A stretch of DNA of 40,783 nucleotides from Tepidamorphus sp. (GTDB lineage Bacteria > Pseudomonadota > Alphaproteobacteria > Rhizobiales > Tepidamorphaceae), in the NCBI GenBank assembly GCA_028280885.1, contig JANQKY010000121.1, positions 1 through 40,783 of the forward strand, in the 5' to 3' direction. A model generated the notes under the pieces. That model had not been told where the DNA came from, searched no databases, and worked only from the letters and a program-made list of their open reading frames with translations. Shown here in pieces: positions 25,840-33,375 of the stretch (the first letter of the stretch is position 1; every line of letters begins with the position of its first letter). A program made the translations under genes and the position numbers.

Positions 25840-27444
25840 CTATATCGGCACCGCCGAGGGGCGGCGCAGGCGCACCCATTCGGCGACGATCAGGCGATTG
25901 ACGAGATAGGCCGTGAACACGGTCGTGACGATGCCGATGGCAAGCGTGATGGCGAAGCCGCGGATCGGACCCGAGCCGAGATAGAACAGGATGACGGCGG
26001 CGATGAACGTCGTGATGTTGGCGTCCATGATGGTGCCGAGCGCCCGCCTGTAGCCGGAATCGATCGAGGCGATGGCGCTTTTGCCCGCCCGTTGTTCCTC
26101 GCGTATTCGCTCATAGATCAGCACGTTGGCGTCGACCGCCATGCCGACGGTCAGCACGATGCCGGCAATGCCGGGCAGCGTCAGCGTCGCCCCGAGCACC
26201 GACAGGACGCCGAACACGAGCGCGATGTTGATGAACAGCGAGACGTTGGCGAACACGCCGAACAGGCCGTAGACCATCACCATGAAGACGATGACGAGCG
26301 CCGTGCCGATGATCGCGGCGATGCGGCCGGCCTCGACGGAATCCGCGCCGAGGCCCGGCCCGACGGTTCGCTCCTCCAGGATCGTCAGCGGCGCCGGCAA
26401 CGCGCCCGCGCGCAGCAGGATGGCGAGATCGTTCGCCTCTTCGACGGCGAAGCCGCCGCTGATCTGGCCGGACCCGCCGAGGATCGGCTCGCGGATCACC
26501 GGCGCGCTGATCACCTCGTCGTCGAGGACGATGGCAAAGGGACGGCCGACATTCTGTTGCGTCGCAACCCCGAACCGGCGCGCGCCGCCCGAATTGAACC
26601 GGAAGGTAACGATCGGCTCGTTGGTCTGCTGGTCGAAGCCCGGCTGGGCGTCGACGAGATCCTCGCCGCTCACCATCACGCGCTTTTCGATCAGATAGGG
26701 AAACGGCGGATCGTCCTGCGACATCAGCACTTCGGAATCCGGCGGCGGCCGGCCGGCGAGCGCCTCGCTGCCCGGCATCGACGGATCGACCATCCGGAAG
26801 GTCAGCTTCGCGGTCTGGCCGATCAGCGCCTTAAGGCGCGCCGGATCGTCGAGGCCCGGCACCTGGACCAGGATACGGTCGGCGCCCTGGCGCTGGATCG
26901 TCGGCTCCGTCGTGCCCAGTTCGTCGATGCGCCGGCGGACGATCTCGATCGACTGCTCGACGGCGGAGTTGATCCGCTGCTGCAGCCCCTCATCCGACAG
27001 TTCGAGCGTGATCAGCCCGTCTGAGCCGCTGTCGATCTCGACATCGCGGGCCTGTGTGCCGGTCAGAAGATTGCCGATCGGAACGGACAACTCCTCAAGC
27101 GCCCTCAGCGCCGCTGTGGTCTGATCGACTTCGCGGATGCGCACCCGCACGGTGCGGTCCTGAACGGCGAGACCGGTATAGCCGATCCGCTCCTCGCGCA
27201 GGATCCGGCGAACGTCGTCGCGCAGCGCCTCCAGGCGCTCCTCGACCACCGCGTCGACATCGACCGCCAGCAGGATGTGCGACCCGCCCTGCAGATCGAG
27301 GCCGAGCACCAGCTGGCGGTGCGGCAGCCAGGACGGCCAGTCCTCGACCTGCTGCTTGGAAAAGAAGTTGGGAAGGGTCGCCAGAATGCCCGCGGTACAG
27401 ACCACGAGCACCAGGATGACAGTCCAGCGGGCGAAATGCAGCAT
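25840..27444 (-). CDS. secD: Protein translocase subunit SecD
   Basis: A 534-residue inner-membrane partner of SecF in Sec-dependent export. The first helix is followed by LGLDLQGGSHILLAVD (48-63), the conserved DLxGG. Then come a large periplasmic P1 domain and the second base region with RILVQVPGLDDPARLKALIG. The C-terminal six-helix block carries LPGIAGIVLTVGMAVDANVLIYERIREE and GPIRGFAITLAIGIVTTVFTAYL, the RND-type motifs for proton use. Length matches. It lies between yajC and secF, in the usual order. Confidence 0.97.
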   Translation of the reverse strand: MLHFARWTVILVLVVCTAGILATLPNFFSKQQVEDWPSWLPHRQLVLGLDLQGGSHILLAVDVDAVVEERLEALRDDVRRILREERIGYTGLAVQDRTVRVRIREVDQTTAALRALEELSVPIGNLLTGTQARDVEIDSGSDGLITLELSDEGLQQRINSAVEQSIEIVRRRIDELGTTEPTIQRQGADRILVQVPGLDDPARLKALIGQTAKLTFRMVDPSMPGSEALAGRPPPDSEVLMSQDDPPFPYLIEKRVMVSGEDLVDAQPGFDQQTNEPIVTFRFNSGGARRFGVATQQNVGRPFAIVLDDEVISAPVIREPILGGSGQISGGFAVEEANDLAILLRAGALPAPLTILEERTVGPGLGADSVEAGRIAAIIGTALVIVFMVMVYGLFGVFANVSLFINIALVFGVLSVLGATLTLPGIAGIVLTVGMAVDANVLIYERIREEQRAGKSAIASIDSGYRRALGTIMDANITTFIAAVILFYLGSGPIRGFAITLAIGIVTTVFTAYLVNRLIVAEWVRLRRPSAVPI

Positions 27445-27509
27445 GGAAACGATACGCTTTCGTTACTTCGGGCGTTACACGGGAAGAACCAGCAATCCCG
27501 CGCCGGCCC

Positions 27510-27842
27510 TCAGCCGTCGTCCTTGACCGGCTCGCCCTTGGCGCGCACTTCGGAGACGGAGGGCCGGGAGATGCGAACGCGGACGCCCTCGGCAATTTCC
27601 ACCTGCAGCTCGCGATCGTCGACGACCTTGGAGATCTTGCCGATCAGGCCGCCGGCGGTGACGACCGTGTCGCCGCGCCTGAGCGAGCCGATCATCTCCT
27701 GCTGCTGCTTCATGCGGCGCTGTTGCGGGCGCAGGATGAGAAAGTAGAGAACCACGAAGATCAGGACAAAGGGAAGGAGCGAAACCAGAAAATCGCTGCC
27801 ACCTGCTCCGGCGCCTTGTGCGAAAGCCGGCGTTACGAACAT
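27510..27842 (-). CDS. yajC: Preprotein translocase subunit YajC
   Basis: A 110-residue single-span membrane protein that associates with SecDF. The hydrophobic segment FLVSLLPFVLIFVVLYFLILRPQQRR (about 18-43) and the following basic stretch are classic, then GDTVVTAGGLIGKISKV. The start is the ATG at 27842, with AGGAGG five bases upstream; a TTG directly before it is in frame but cannot be the start with that spacing. First gene of the yajC-secD-secF operon. Confidence 0.95.
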   Translation of the reverse strand: MFVTPAFAQGAGAGGSDFLVSLLPFVLIFVVLYFLILRPQQRRMKQQQEMIGSLRRGDTVVTAGGLIGKISKVVDDRELQVEIAEGVRVRISRPSVSEVRAKGEPVKDDG

Positions 27843-27925
27843 CAATTCCTCCTGTCCAGGATTGTGTGGGGTCGGCCAATGCGTCGCGCGGGCGGATCCC
27901 GACCGCCATCGCGCGAAGCGCGCGG

Positions 27926-27953
27926 ACTATACCCACAGCCTCGCCGTTTGCAA
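27926..27953 (-). promoter_or_regulatory. Candidate promoter of the yajC-secDF operon
   Basis: On the minus strand, TTGCAA (27953-27948), 16 bases, then TATAGT (27931-27926). It would start transcription about 75 bases upstream of the yajC ATG. This is a pattern match only. The rest of the 296-base divergent gap shows nothing else firm. Confidence 0.4.
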
Positions 27954-28138
27954 ACCAGAACCGATCACGCCTTTGCCACCGCCTCGCTGCCCTGGCCGAT
28001 TACAGCCTGAAGCTGCCCCTCATTGACCCTAACAACGCAGATGCTACGGTCCGGGTTCCCGAATTGCGGTCTCGTCGTGCTTAATCGCAGCGCGGCCGCC
28101 TCGTCCCTCATGCATTCGCCACAGACCCCGATACCGTG

Positions 28139-29035
28139 ATGACAGACCCCCAAAGCGATCTGATCCCGCTGCTTGCCCGAATCGCCGACAGTCTGGACCG
28201 GCTCGCCCCGCCGCTGCCGCCCCAGGCCGATCTCGATGCCGCCAACGCCTTCGTCTGGCGCGCCTCCCCGCCCGGTCTGCAGCCGGTCGCCACGGTGAAC
28301 CGCGTCGACATGGTGCTGCTCAAGGGCATCGACCGGGCCCGCGACATCCTGATCGAGAACACCGAGCGCTTCGCCCGCGGCCTGCCCGCCAACAACGCGC
28401 TCCTGTGGGGCGCGCGCGGCATGGGCAAGAGCTCGCTGATCAAGGCGGCGCACGCGACCATCAATGCCGACAGGGCGCTGATGGAGGAGGACGGCGTGTT
28501 TCCGCTCAAGCTCGTCGAGATCCATCGCGAGGACATCGAATCCCTGCCCGCCCTGATGGGACTTGCCCGCACCGCGCCCTATCGCTTCGTGATCTTTTGC
28601 GACGACCTGTCCTTTGATTTCGACGACACGTCCTACAAGTCGCTTAAAGCAGCACTGGAGGGTGGTATCGAGGGCCGGCCGGACAACACCCTGTTCTACG
28701 CCACCTCCAACCGGCGCCATCTTCTGCCGCGCGACATGATGGAGAACGAGCGCTCGACCGCGATCAATCCCTCGGAGGCGGTCGAGGAAAAGGTGTCGCT
28801 GAGCGACCGGTTCGGCCTCTGGCTCGGTTTCCACAAATGCAGCCAGGACGACTACCTCGACATGGTGCGCGGCTATGCGGATCATTTCGGGATCGACACC
28901 GACCGCGAGCAGATGGTCCGGGACGCGCTGGAATGGTCGACCACCCGCGGCAGCCGGTCGGGCCGCGTCGCCTGGCAGTTCATCCAGGATCTCGCCGGGC
29001 GGCTGGGTGTTCCGCTGACGGGGGCGGGAGGATAG
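28139..29035 (+). CDS. DUF815-family ATP-binding protein
   Basis: A 298-residue AAA-type ATPase of the DUF815 family, found next to yajC-secDF in many alphaproteobacteria. Walker A is GARGMGKSSL (about 97-106) and the Walker B-like segment RFVIFCDDLSFD (about 153-164). TLFYATSNRRHLLPRDMMENE is the typical sensor region. LSDRFGLWLGFHKCSQDDYL and TTRGSRSGRVAWQFIQDL follow, as in the family. Its function is not established. A GTG at 28136 directly precedes the chosen ATG and is equally possible. It is divergent from yajC. Confidence 0.88.
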   Translation: MTDPQSDLIPLLARIADSLDRLAPPLPPQADLDAANAFVWRASPPGLQPVATVNRVDMVLLKGIDRARDILIENTERFARGLPANNALLWGARGMGKSSLIKAAHATINADRALMEEDGVFPLKLVEIHREDIESLPALMGLARTAPYRFVIFCDDLSFDFDDTSYKSLKAALEGGIEGRPDNTLFYATSNRRHLLPRDMMENERSTAINPSEAVEEKVSLSDRFGLWLGFHKCSQDDYLDMVRGYADHFGIDTDREQMVRDALEWSTTRGSRSGRVAWQFIQDLAGRLGVPLTGAGG

Positions 29036-29062
29036 GGGCGGCATGAGACACCCCCTCACGTT

Positions 29063-29467
29063 CGTCGTCCGGCCAAGCAATAGCGCAAGCCGGGATTGGG
29101 GAGCCCCAATCGGGGTCTGTGGGACACCGAACCGTCGGGGTTCCCCGATCCCGGATCAGCCTGTGGCTGTCCGGGATGACGAGGGAGAGGTTGGTGGACT
29201 CTCGTCTCCCCCAAGGTCATCTCCGGGCTTGTTCCACTTCTGTCCGGTTCAGCGAGGAGGAACCTTTGGTTCTCAGCCTGGCCACCTCCTCGGATGTCAT
29301 GCCCGGACTTGTTCCGGGCATCCATGAACACCGCCGTCAGAATAAGCGCCAGCGACTGTGTTCATAGATTGCCGGGACAAGCCCGGCAATGACCACTGAG
29401 GGGGCGGCAGGACACAAACCTCACCCTCGTCATCCCGGCCGAAGAGCCGGGATCGGGGAACCCCGGC
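29063..29467. repeat. Intergenic mosaic repeat block 3
   Basis: Most of the 579-base gap after the DUF815 gene is repeats. Positions 29063-29187 hold two B elements in inverted order, the left one degenerate; the right one (29148-29177) folds with stem CAGCC/GGCTG. Positions 29241-29290 hold the leader (TGTCCGGTTCAG, CTCAGCCTGGCCACC). Positions 29296-29393 hold a full element A, with three differences from 11-108 and the core in the same orientation. Positions 29427-29467 hold a short B element, CCCGGC/GCCGGG. No gene was accepted here. Confidence 0.85.
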
Positions 29468-29543
29468 GGTGCGAGACGTCTTCAGCGCCGGACCAGCCTT
29501 ACATTTACCCGCACCACCGGCGGGACCGACTACACAACACCGC

Positions 29544-29577
29544 AAACGAAAAAGCCGCCGGAGAAGCCCCCGGCGGC
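29544..29577 (-). terminator. Rho-independent terminator of the LytM/LysM gene
   Basis: On the minus strand, GCCGCCGG (29577-29570) and CCGGCGGC (29561-29554) form a perfect 8-bp GC stem around an 8-base loop, followed by TTTTTCGTTT. It lies 38 bases after the stop of the lipoprotein gene. Confidence 0.85.
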
Positions 29578-29614
29578 CCAAAGAGATGCCTGTCTAAACG
29601 TCTGGATCGTAATC

Positions 29615-30946
29615 CTAATCCGACGCCAGATGCTTCAGCGGATCGACCGGCTGCGAGCCCTTGCGCAGTTCGAAATGCATCTGCGGGGTCGAGACCGAAC
29701 CGGTCTGGCCGGCCTTGGCGATGACCTGGCCGCGCGAGACGACATCGCCGCGCTCGACCAGCAACTCGCTGTTATGGGCATAGGCCGTGACCCAGTCATC
29801 GGCGTGCCGGATCAGCACCAGGTTGCCGTAGCCCTTCAGTTCGTTGCCGGCATAGGCGACGACACCATTCTCCGCCGACCGCACCGACGTGCCCTCTGGC
29901 ACCGAGATGTTGATGCCGTCATTGGTGCCGCCGTCGCTCTTCTCGCCATAGGACGAGATGATCCGGCCGCGCACGGGCCAGCGGAACTGTCCCGCCGACA
30001 GCGCCGCCGGCTCGGGAACCGCCGCGCGGGTATCCGTGCCGGCCGCCTTGTCGTTCTGCGGGGCATAGGCCGTGGTCTGCGGCGCCGGCAGCTCGGCTGC
30101 CTCGATGCCTGACTTCGAGGTGACGACCGCAGGCGTCGCGGTCGGTGTCGAGGCTTCAGCAGTCTGCACCGCAGTCTGAGCGGACGCCTGGGCAACCTGG
30201 GTCGAGGCCGCCGGCTGCACCGATTTCGCCACCGCCGCGCCGGGGATCCGAACCTTCTGGCCGATCTTGATGCCGTAAGGCGCCGGCAGGTTGTTCTCGG
30301 CGATGATATCGTTCGGCCGGACATTGTAGAGACGTCCGAGCGAATAGACCGTCTGGCCGGGCGTCACCGTGTGGACCGCGCCGCCGGCCGGCACCTGCCT
30401 GGCCTGGGTCGCAGGCGCCTGGGTCGCGGCCGCGACCTGCCCGGTATTCAGCGGCACCGGTCCGGCGACCCTCGTGGCCGGCTGGGTGGCCGCCACGCCA
30501 GGGGCCTGATCCGGGCGGACCCAGCCGTTATGGGCCTGCGAATAGACCGGGATGACGAGCGCATGGCCGGGCTGGACGGCGCCGGCCGCCGTGATGCCGT
30601 TGACCGACATCAGCGCGTTGACCGGGACGCCATAGCGGGTCGCCACCGTATAGAGCGTCTCGCCGGGCCCGACCACGACGGTCGTCCCGTTGCCGCCGCC
30701 GGAGGGGCTGGAGCCGAGCTGGTTGTAAGCCGACTGGGACCGCGGATCGCCTATCGGGCCCGATGCCACGGGCTCGGCCGGCGTCGGCGGCACGGAGCCG
30801 GTATATTCGGGATCGACACCGCCGAAGAAGGAACCGGCGAAACGGGAAGAGTCCGAACTGCACCCCGTTGCCAGGGCGCCAACGGCCCCGACGATCGCGA
30901 CCGTCGACAGCCGGGACGCACGGATAGCACTGATAACGCTACGCAT
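29615..30946 (-). CDS. LytM/NlpD-like lipoprotein with two LysM domains
   Basis: A 443-residue cell-envelope protein. The ATG at 30946 gives a compact lipoprotein signal with the lipobox LATGC (Cys near residue 29); an ATG at 30979 would add 11 residues. Two LysM domains follow: VVVGPGETLYTVATRYGVP...PGHALVIPVY and HTVTPGQTVYSLGRLYNVR...GQKVRIPG. After an Ala/Thr/Gln-rich linker comes a C-terminal M23/LytM domain. Its zinc site is broken: the usual HxGxD reads NDGIN, and the HLH motif reads QMH. So it is probably an inactive LytM factor that activates amidases in cell division, like NlpD or EnvC. surE, pcm, nlpD is the classical gene order, here interrupted by a repeat block. A strong terminator follows. 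Confidence 0.85.
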   Translation of the reverse strand: MRSVISAIRASRLSTVAIVGAVGALATGCSSDSSRFAGSFFGGVDPEYTGSVPPTPAEPVASGPIGDPRSQSAYNQLGSSPSGGGNGTTVVVGPGETLYTVATRYGVPVNALMSVNGITAAGAVQPGHALVIPVYSQAHNGWVRPDQAPGVAATQPATRVAGPVPLNTGQVAAATQAPATQARQVPAGGAVHTVTPGQTVYSLGRLYNVRPNDIIAENNLPAPYGIKIGQKVRIPGAAVAKSVQPAASTQVAQASAQTAVQTAEASTPTATPAVVTSKSGIEAAELPAPQTTAYAPQNDKAAGTDTRAAVPEPAALSAGQFRWPVRGRIISSYGEKSDGGTNDGINISVPEGTSVRSAENGVVAYAGNELKGYGNLVLIRHADDWVTAYAHNSELLVERGDVVSRGQVIAKAGQTGSVSTPQMHFELRKGSQPVDPLKHLASD

Positions 30947-31111
30947 AACACCACTCACGCCGCACTGAATGAATGGCATGAGTTAACACCCGTTGAGGTA
31001 AACATTGCTTTAAGCCACGCGCCGAATTTCGCGTTTGGCTAACTATTTTCGCAAACCGCCTCCGCCGCAGATCTTATGCACTGCTGTCCAACTCAGCGGG
31101 GGATAGGGCAG
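30947..31111. other. Upstream region of the LytM/LysM gene
   Basis: AT-rich stretch with TTAACACC and TTTAAGCC segments that may hold the promoter of the lipoprotein gene. No clear -35/-10 pair was found. No gene. Confidence 0.3.
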
Positions 31112-31509
31112 TCGTGGGACAAGCCCGGCAATGCCAGCGGAGGGGGTGGCAGCAAAACACAAACCTCTCCCTCGTCATCCCGGAAATCGCGAAAGCGATT
31201 ATCCGGATCGGGGAACCCGGGCGCCTGCTAGGATTTTCGATCGTTGGATCGGGGGCTCCCCGATCCCGGCTCTCCGGCTTCGCCTGCGGCCGGGATGACG
31301 AGGGAGAGGTGGGTGTAGTCTCTCTTCGGTTGTCATGCCCGGACGTGTTCCACTGGTGTCCGGTTTAGCGGGGACGGGACCTTTGTTTTCAGCCTGGCCA
31401 CCCACTCGGATGTCATGCCCGGATGTGTTCCGGGCATCCATGAACACCAGCGCTGGCGCCCATTCTGACGACGGTGTTCATGGATTGCCGGGACGAGCCC
31501 GGCAATGAC
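31112..31509. repeat. Intergenic mosaic repeat block 4, with inverted core
   Basis: Positions 31112-31135 hold the right hairpin half of an element A. Positions 31171-31308 hold two B elements in inverted order; the left one (31177-31207) has stem AATCGC/GCGATT closed by GAAA. Positions 31357-31400 hold the leader. Positions 31412-31509 hold a 98-bp element A with left and right arms in the usual order (31412-31447 and 31474-31509) but with the 26-bp core (31448-31473) as the reverse complement of the cores at 47-72 and 29332-29357, matching in 20 of 26 bases. Confidence 0.85.
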
Positions 31510-31713
31510 ACTGAGGGGGAATAGCGGACGTTACCAACACACCGCTTCCACCGAGGAAAACAGAGTTGATGACGGCCGGGTTGGTGATTGAGCGAGACCA
31601 TATCCCGCTACCATGGTTTGCCGAAAACGCAATGCCTCGCAATCGGTTAATCGACGTCATCGAAACTAAACCGGACGGCAGTGGATCCTATGCGGACGTG
31701 ACAGCGGGTCCAT
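31510..31713. other. Gap between repeat block 4 and pcm
   Basis: Contains an ORF fragment (from ATG 31566/31569) whose first 50 codons read like protein, but which then runs into the antisense of pcm. No ribosome-binding site was found. Possibly a gene remnant; nothing firm. Confidence 0.25.
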
Positions 31714-32382
31714 TCAGAGCTGGGCGGCCTTCCCCGGCACCAGCGGCACGAAGCGCACGCCGAGCAGTTCGGTATCCTCGACACCCGCCTCGGTGCGGAC
31801 GATCCGGCGCAGCACCTGCACGCCGCCGACCGGGCCGACGGGCAGGATCATGATGCCGCCCTCTTTGAGCTGATCGACGAGATCGGGCGGCACCGTCTCG
31901 GCGGCCGCCGTCACGATGATCTTGTCGAAGGGCGCCTGCGCCGGCCATCCCTTGATGCCGTCGCCGACCATCGCGGTGATGTTGGCGATCCCCAGTTCCT
32001 TGAACCGGGTCTCCGCCTGCCGGTGCAGTGTGCGATAGCGCTCGATCGTGTACACCCGGCGACACAGCTTGGCGAGAACGGCGGCCTGATAGCCCGACCC
32101 GGTGCCGATCTCGAGCACCTTGTCGCGGTCGCCGAGCCGCAGCAGCTCCGTCATATAGGCAACGACAAAGGGCTGGCTGATCGTCTGGCCGCAATCGATC
32201 GGCAGCGACCGGTCGGCATAGGCAAGGTCCGAATAGGTCTCCTCGACGAACAGCGCGCGCGGAACGGTTTCGATCGCCTTCAGGACGCGCGCATCCCGGA
32301 TCCCCTGGGCGCGCAGGCCGAGGATCAGCTTGGCAACCGGTATCCGTCCGGTCTCCTCGTCGTCGAAATCCGTATCGCCCAT
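31714..32382 (-). CDS. pcm: Protein-L-isoaspartate O-methyltransferase
   Basis: A 222-residue enzyme that methylates damaged L-isoaspartyl residues with S-adenosylmethionine and so starts their repair. Typical features: RALFVEETYSDLAYADRSLPI (48-68), GQTISQPFVVAYMTELL (72-88), the SAM site VLEIGTGSGYQAAVLA (95-110) and PFDKIIVTAAAETVPPDLVDQL (149-170). Length fits. It starts seven bases after the surE stop, so it is co-transcribed with surE. In E. coli, surE-pcm-nlpD is the same order. A repeat block separates it from the NlpD-like gene. Confidence 0.96.
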   Translation of the reverse strand: MGDTDFDDEETGRIPVAKLILGLRAQGIRDARVLKAIETVPRALFVEETYSDLAYADRSLPIDCGQTISQPFVVAYMTELLRLGDRDKVLEIGTGSGYQAAVLAKLCRRVYTIERYRTLHRQAETRFKELGIANITAMVGDGIKGWPAQAPFDKIIVTAAAETVPPDLVDQLKEGGIMILPVGPVGGVQVLRRIVRTEAGVEDTELLGVRFVPLVPGKAAQL

Positions 32383-32389
32383 GGCGACC

Positions 32390-33172
32390 TCAGGCAGTCT
32401 CCCCGTTCGGCGTGTCGGCCGTCAGAGTGTCCATCAAACGCGAATGCGCGTCCATATCGGTAAGATTGAGGCTCAGGGGCGTGACCGAGATGGCGTTTTC
32501 CGCGGTCGCCCAAAGGTCGGTTCCCTCGTGCAGCGTGAATCTGCGCCGCTCGAAGCCGATCCAGTAATAAGGATTGCCGCGCCCGTCGATCCGGTCGTCG
32601 ATCTTCAGCAGCGCCTGGTCGCGTTTGCCCTGGATCGTCACCTTGATGCCGGCGACCGCGTCCGGCGCGCAGGCCGGGAAATTCACGTTCAGCACGATCG
32701 AGGAATCGATGCCGGCGTCCAAGAGCTTGCGCACCGTGTCGGCGCCGAAGGCCTCCGCCGCCGACCAGTCGATCGGATCGGGAAAGCGGTAGCACTGGCT
32801 GAGCGCGATCGACCGGACACCGAGGATCGATCCCTCGATGGCGCCCGCGATCGTTCCCGAATAGGTCACGTCCTCGGCCATGTTCTGGCCCCGATTGACC
32901 CCCGACAGGATGAGATCGGGCGGCGTGTCGCGCAACAGATACCGCACGCCCATGATGACGCAGTCGGTCGGCGTGCCCTTCAGCGCGTAGTGCTTGTCGC
33001 TCACCTCGCGCAGCCTGAGCGGGTCGTTGAGCGACAGCGAATGGGAGACGCCGCTCTGGTCGGTCTCCGGCGCGACGGTCCAGACGTCGTCGGACAACTC
33101 CCGCGCGATCGCGTCGAGCACCTTCAGGCCGGGAGCATGAATACCGTCGTCGTTGGTGACCAGAATGCGCAT
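32390..33172 (-). CDS. surE: 5'/3'-nucleotidase SurE
   Basis: A 260-residue metal-dependent nucleotidase acting on nucleoside monophosphates and short polyphosphates. The start is fixed by MRILVTNDDGIHAPGL, the family N-terminus with the metal-binding DD pair, and by AAAAGGGG six bases upstream of the ATG at 33172; the open frame runs 82 codons further without support. Later motifs are TDCVIMGVRYLL, PDLILSGVNRGQNMAEDVTYSGTIAGA and LNVNFPA. It heads the surE-pcm pair and is divergent from the AMP nucleosidase gene. Confidence 0.96.
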   Translation of the reverse strand: MRILVTNDDGIHAPGLKVLDAIARELSDDVWTVAPETDQSGVSHSLSLNDPLRLREVSDKHYALKGTPTDCVIMGVRYLLRDTPPDLILSGVNRGQNMAEDVTYSGTIAGAIEGSILGVRSIALSQCYRFPDPIDWSAAEAFGADTVRKLLDAGIDSSIVLNVNFPACAPDAVAGIKVTIQGKRDQALLKIDDRIDGRGNPYYWIGFERRRFTLHEGTDLWATAENAISVTPLSLNLTDMDAHSRLMDTLTADTPNGETA

Positions 33173-33375
33173 GAGTGCCCCTTTTGCCTTGCAGGAAGTA
33201 TCGCCGGAACCGGCGCCGGAATCGCCATCACCGGGCGACGCGGCCCTTGTCCGCCGTGCCGATGACAGGGTCAAGACCGGCTGGGCGATTGCGATCATAT
33301 TTGTGCGCCCGCCGATTGGCGTGCAAGCCCCCTCGCCGCGCGCCCGACGATCCTGCTTGACTTGCGGGGCCCCTG

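Noticed and set aside
29615..30946. Active M23 endopeptidase
   Set aside because: The zinc ligands of the HxGxD and HxH motifs are replaced (NDGIN, QMH).
31566..31853. A 95-residue ORF upstream of pcm's 3' end
   Set aside because: It runs antisense into pcm and has no ribosome-binding site; the first 50 codons may be a remnant but cannot be supported.
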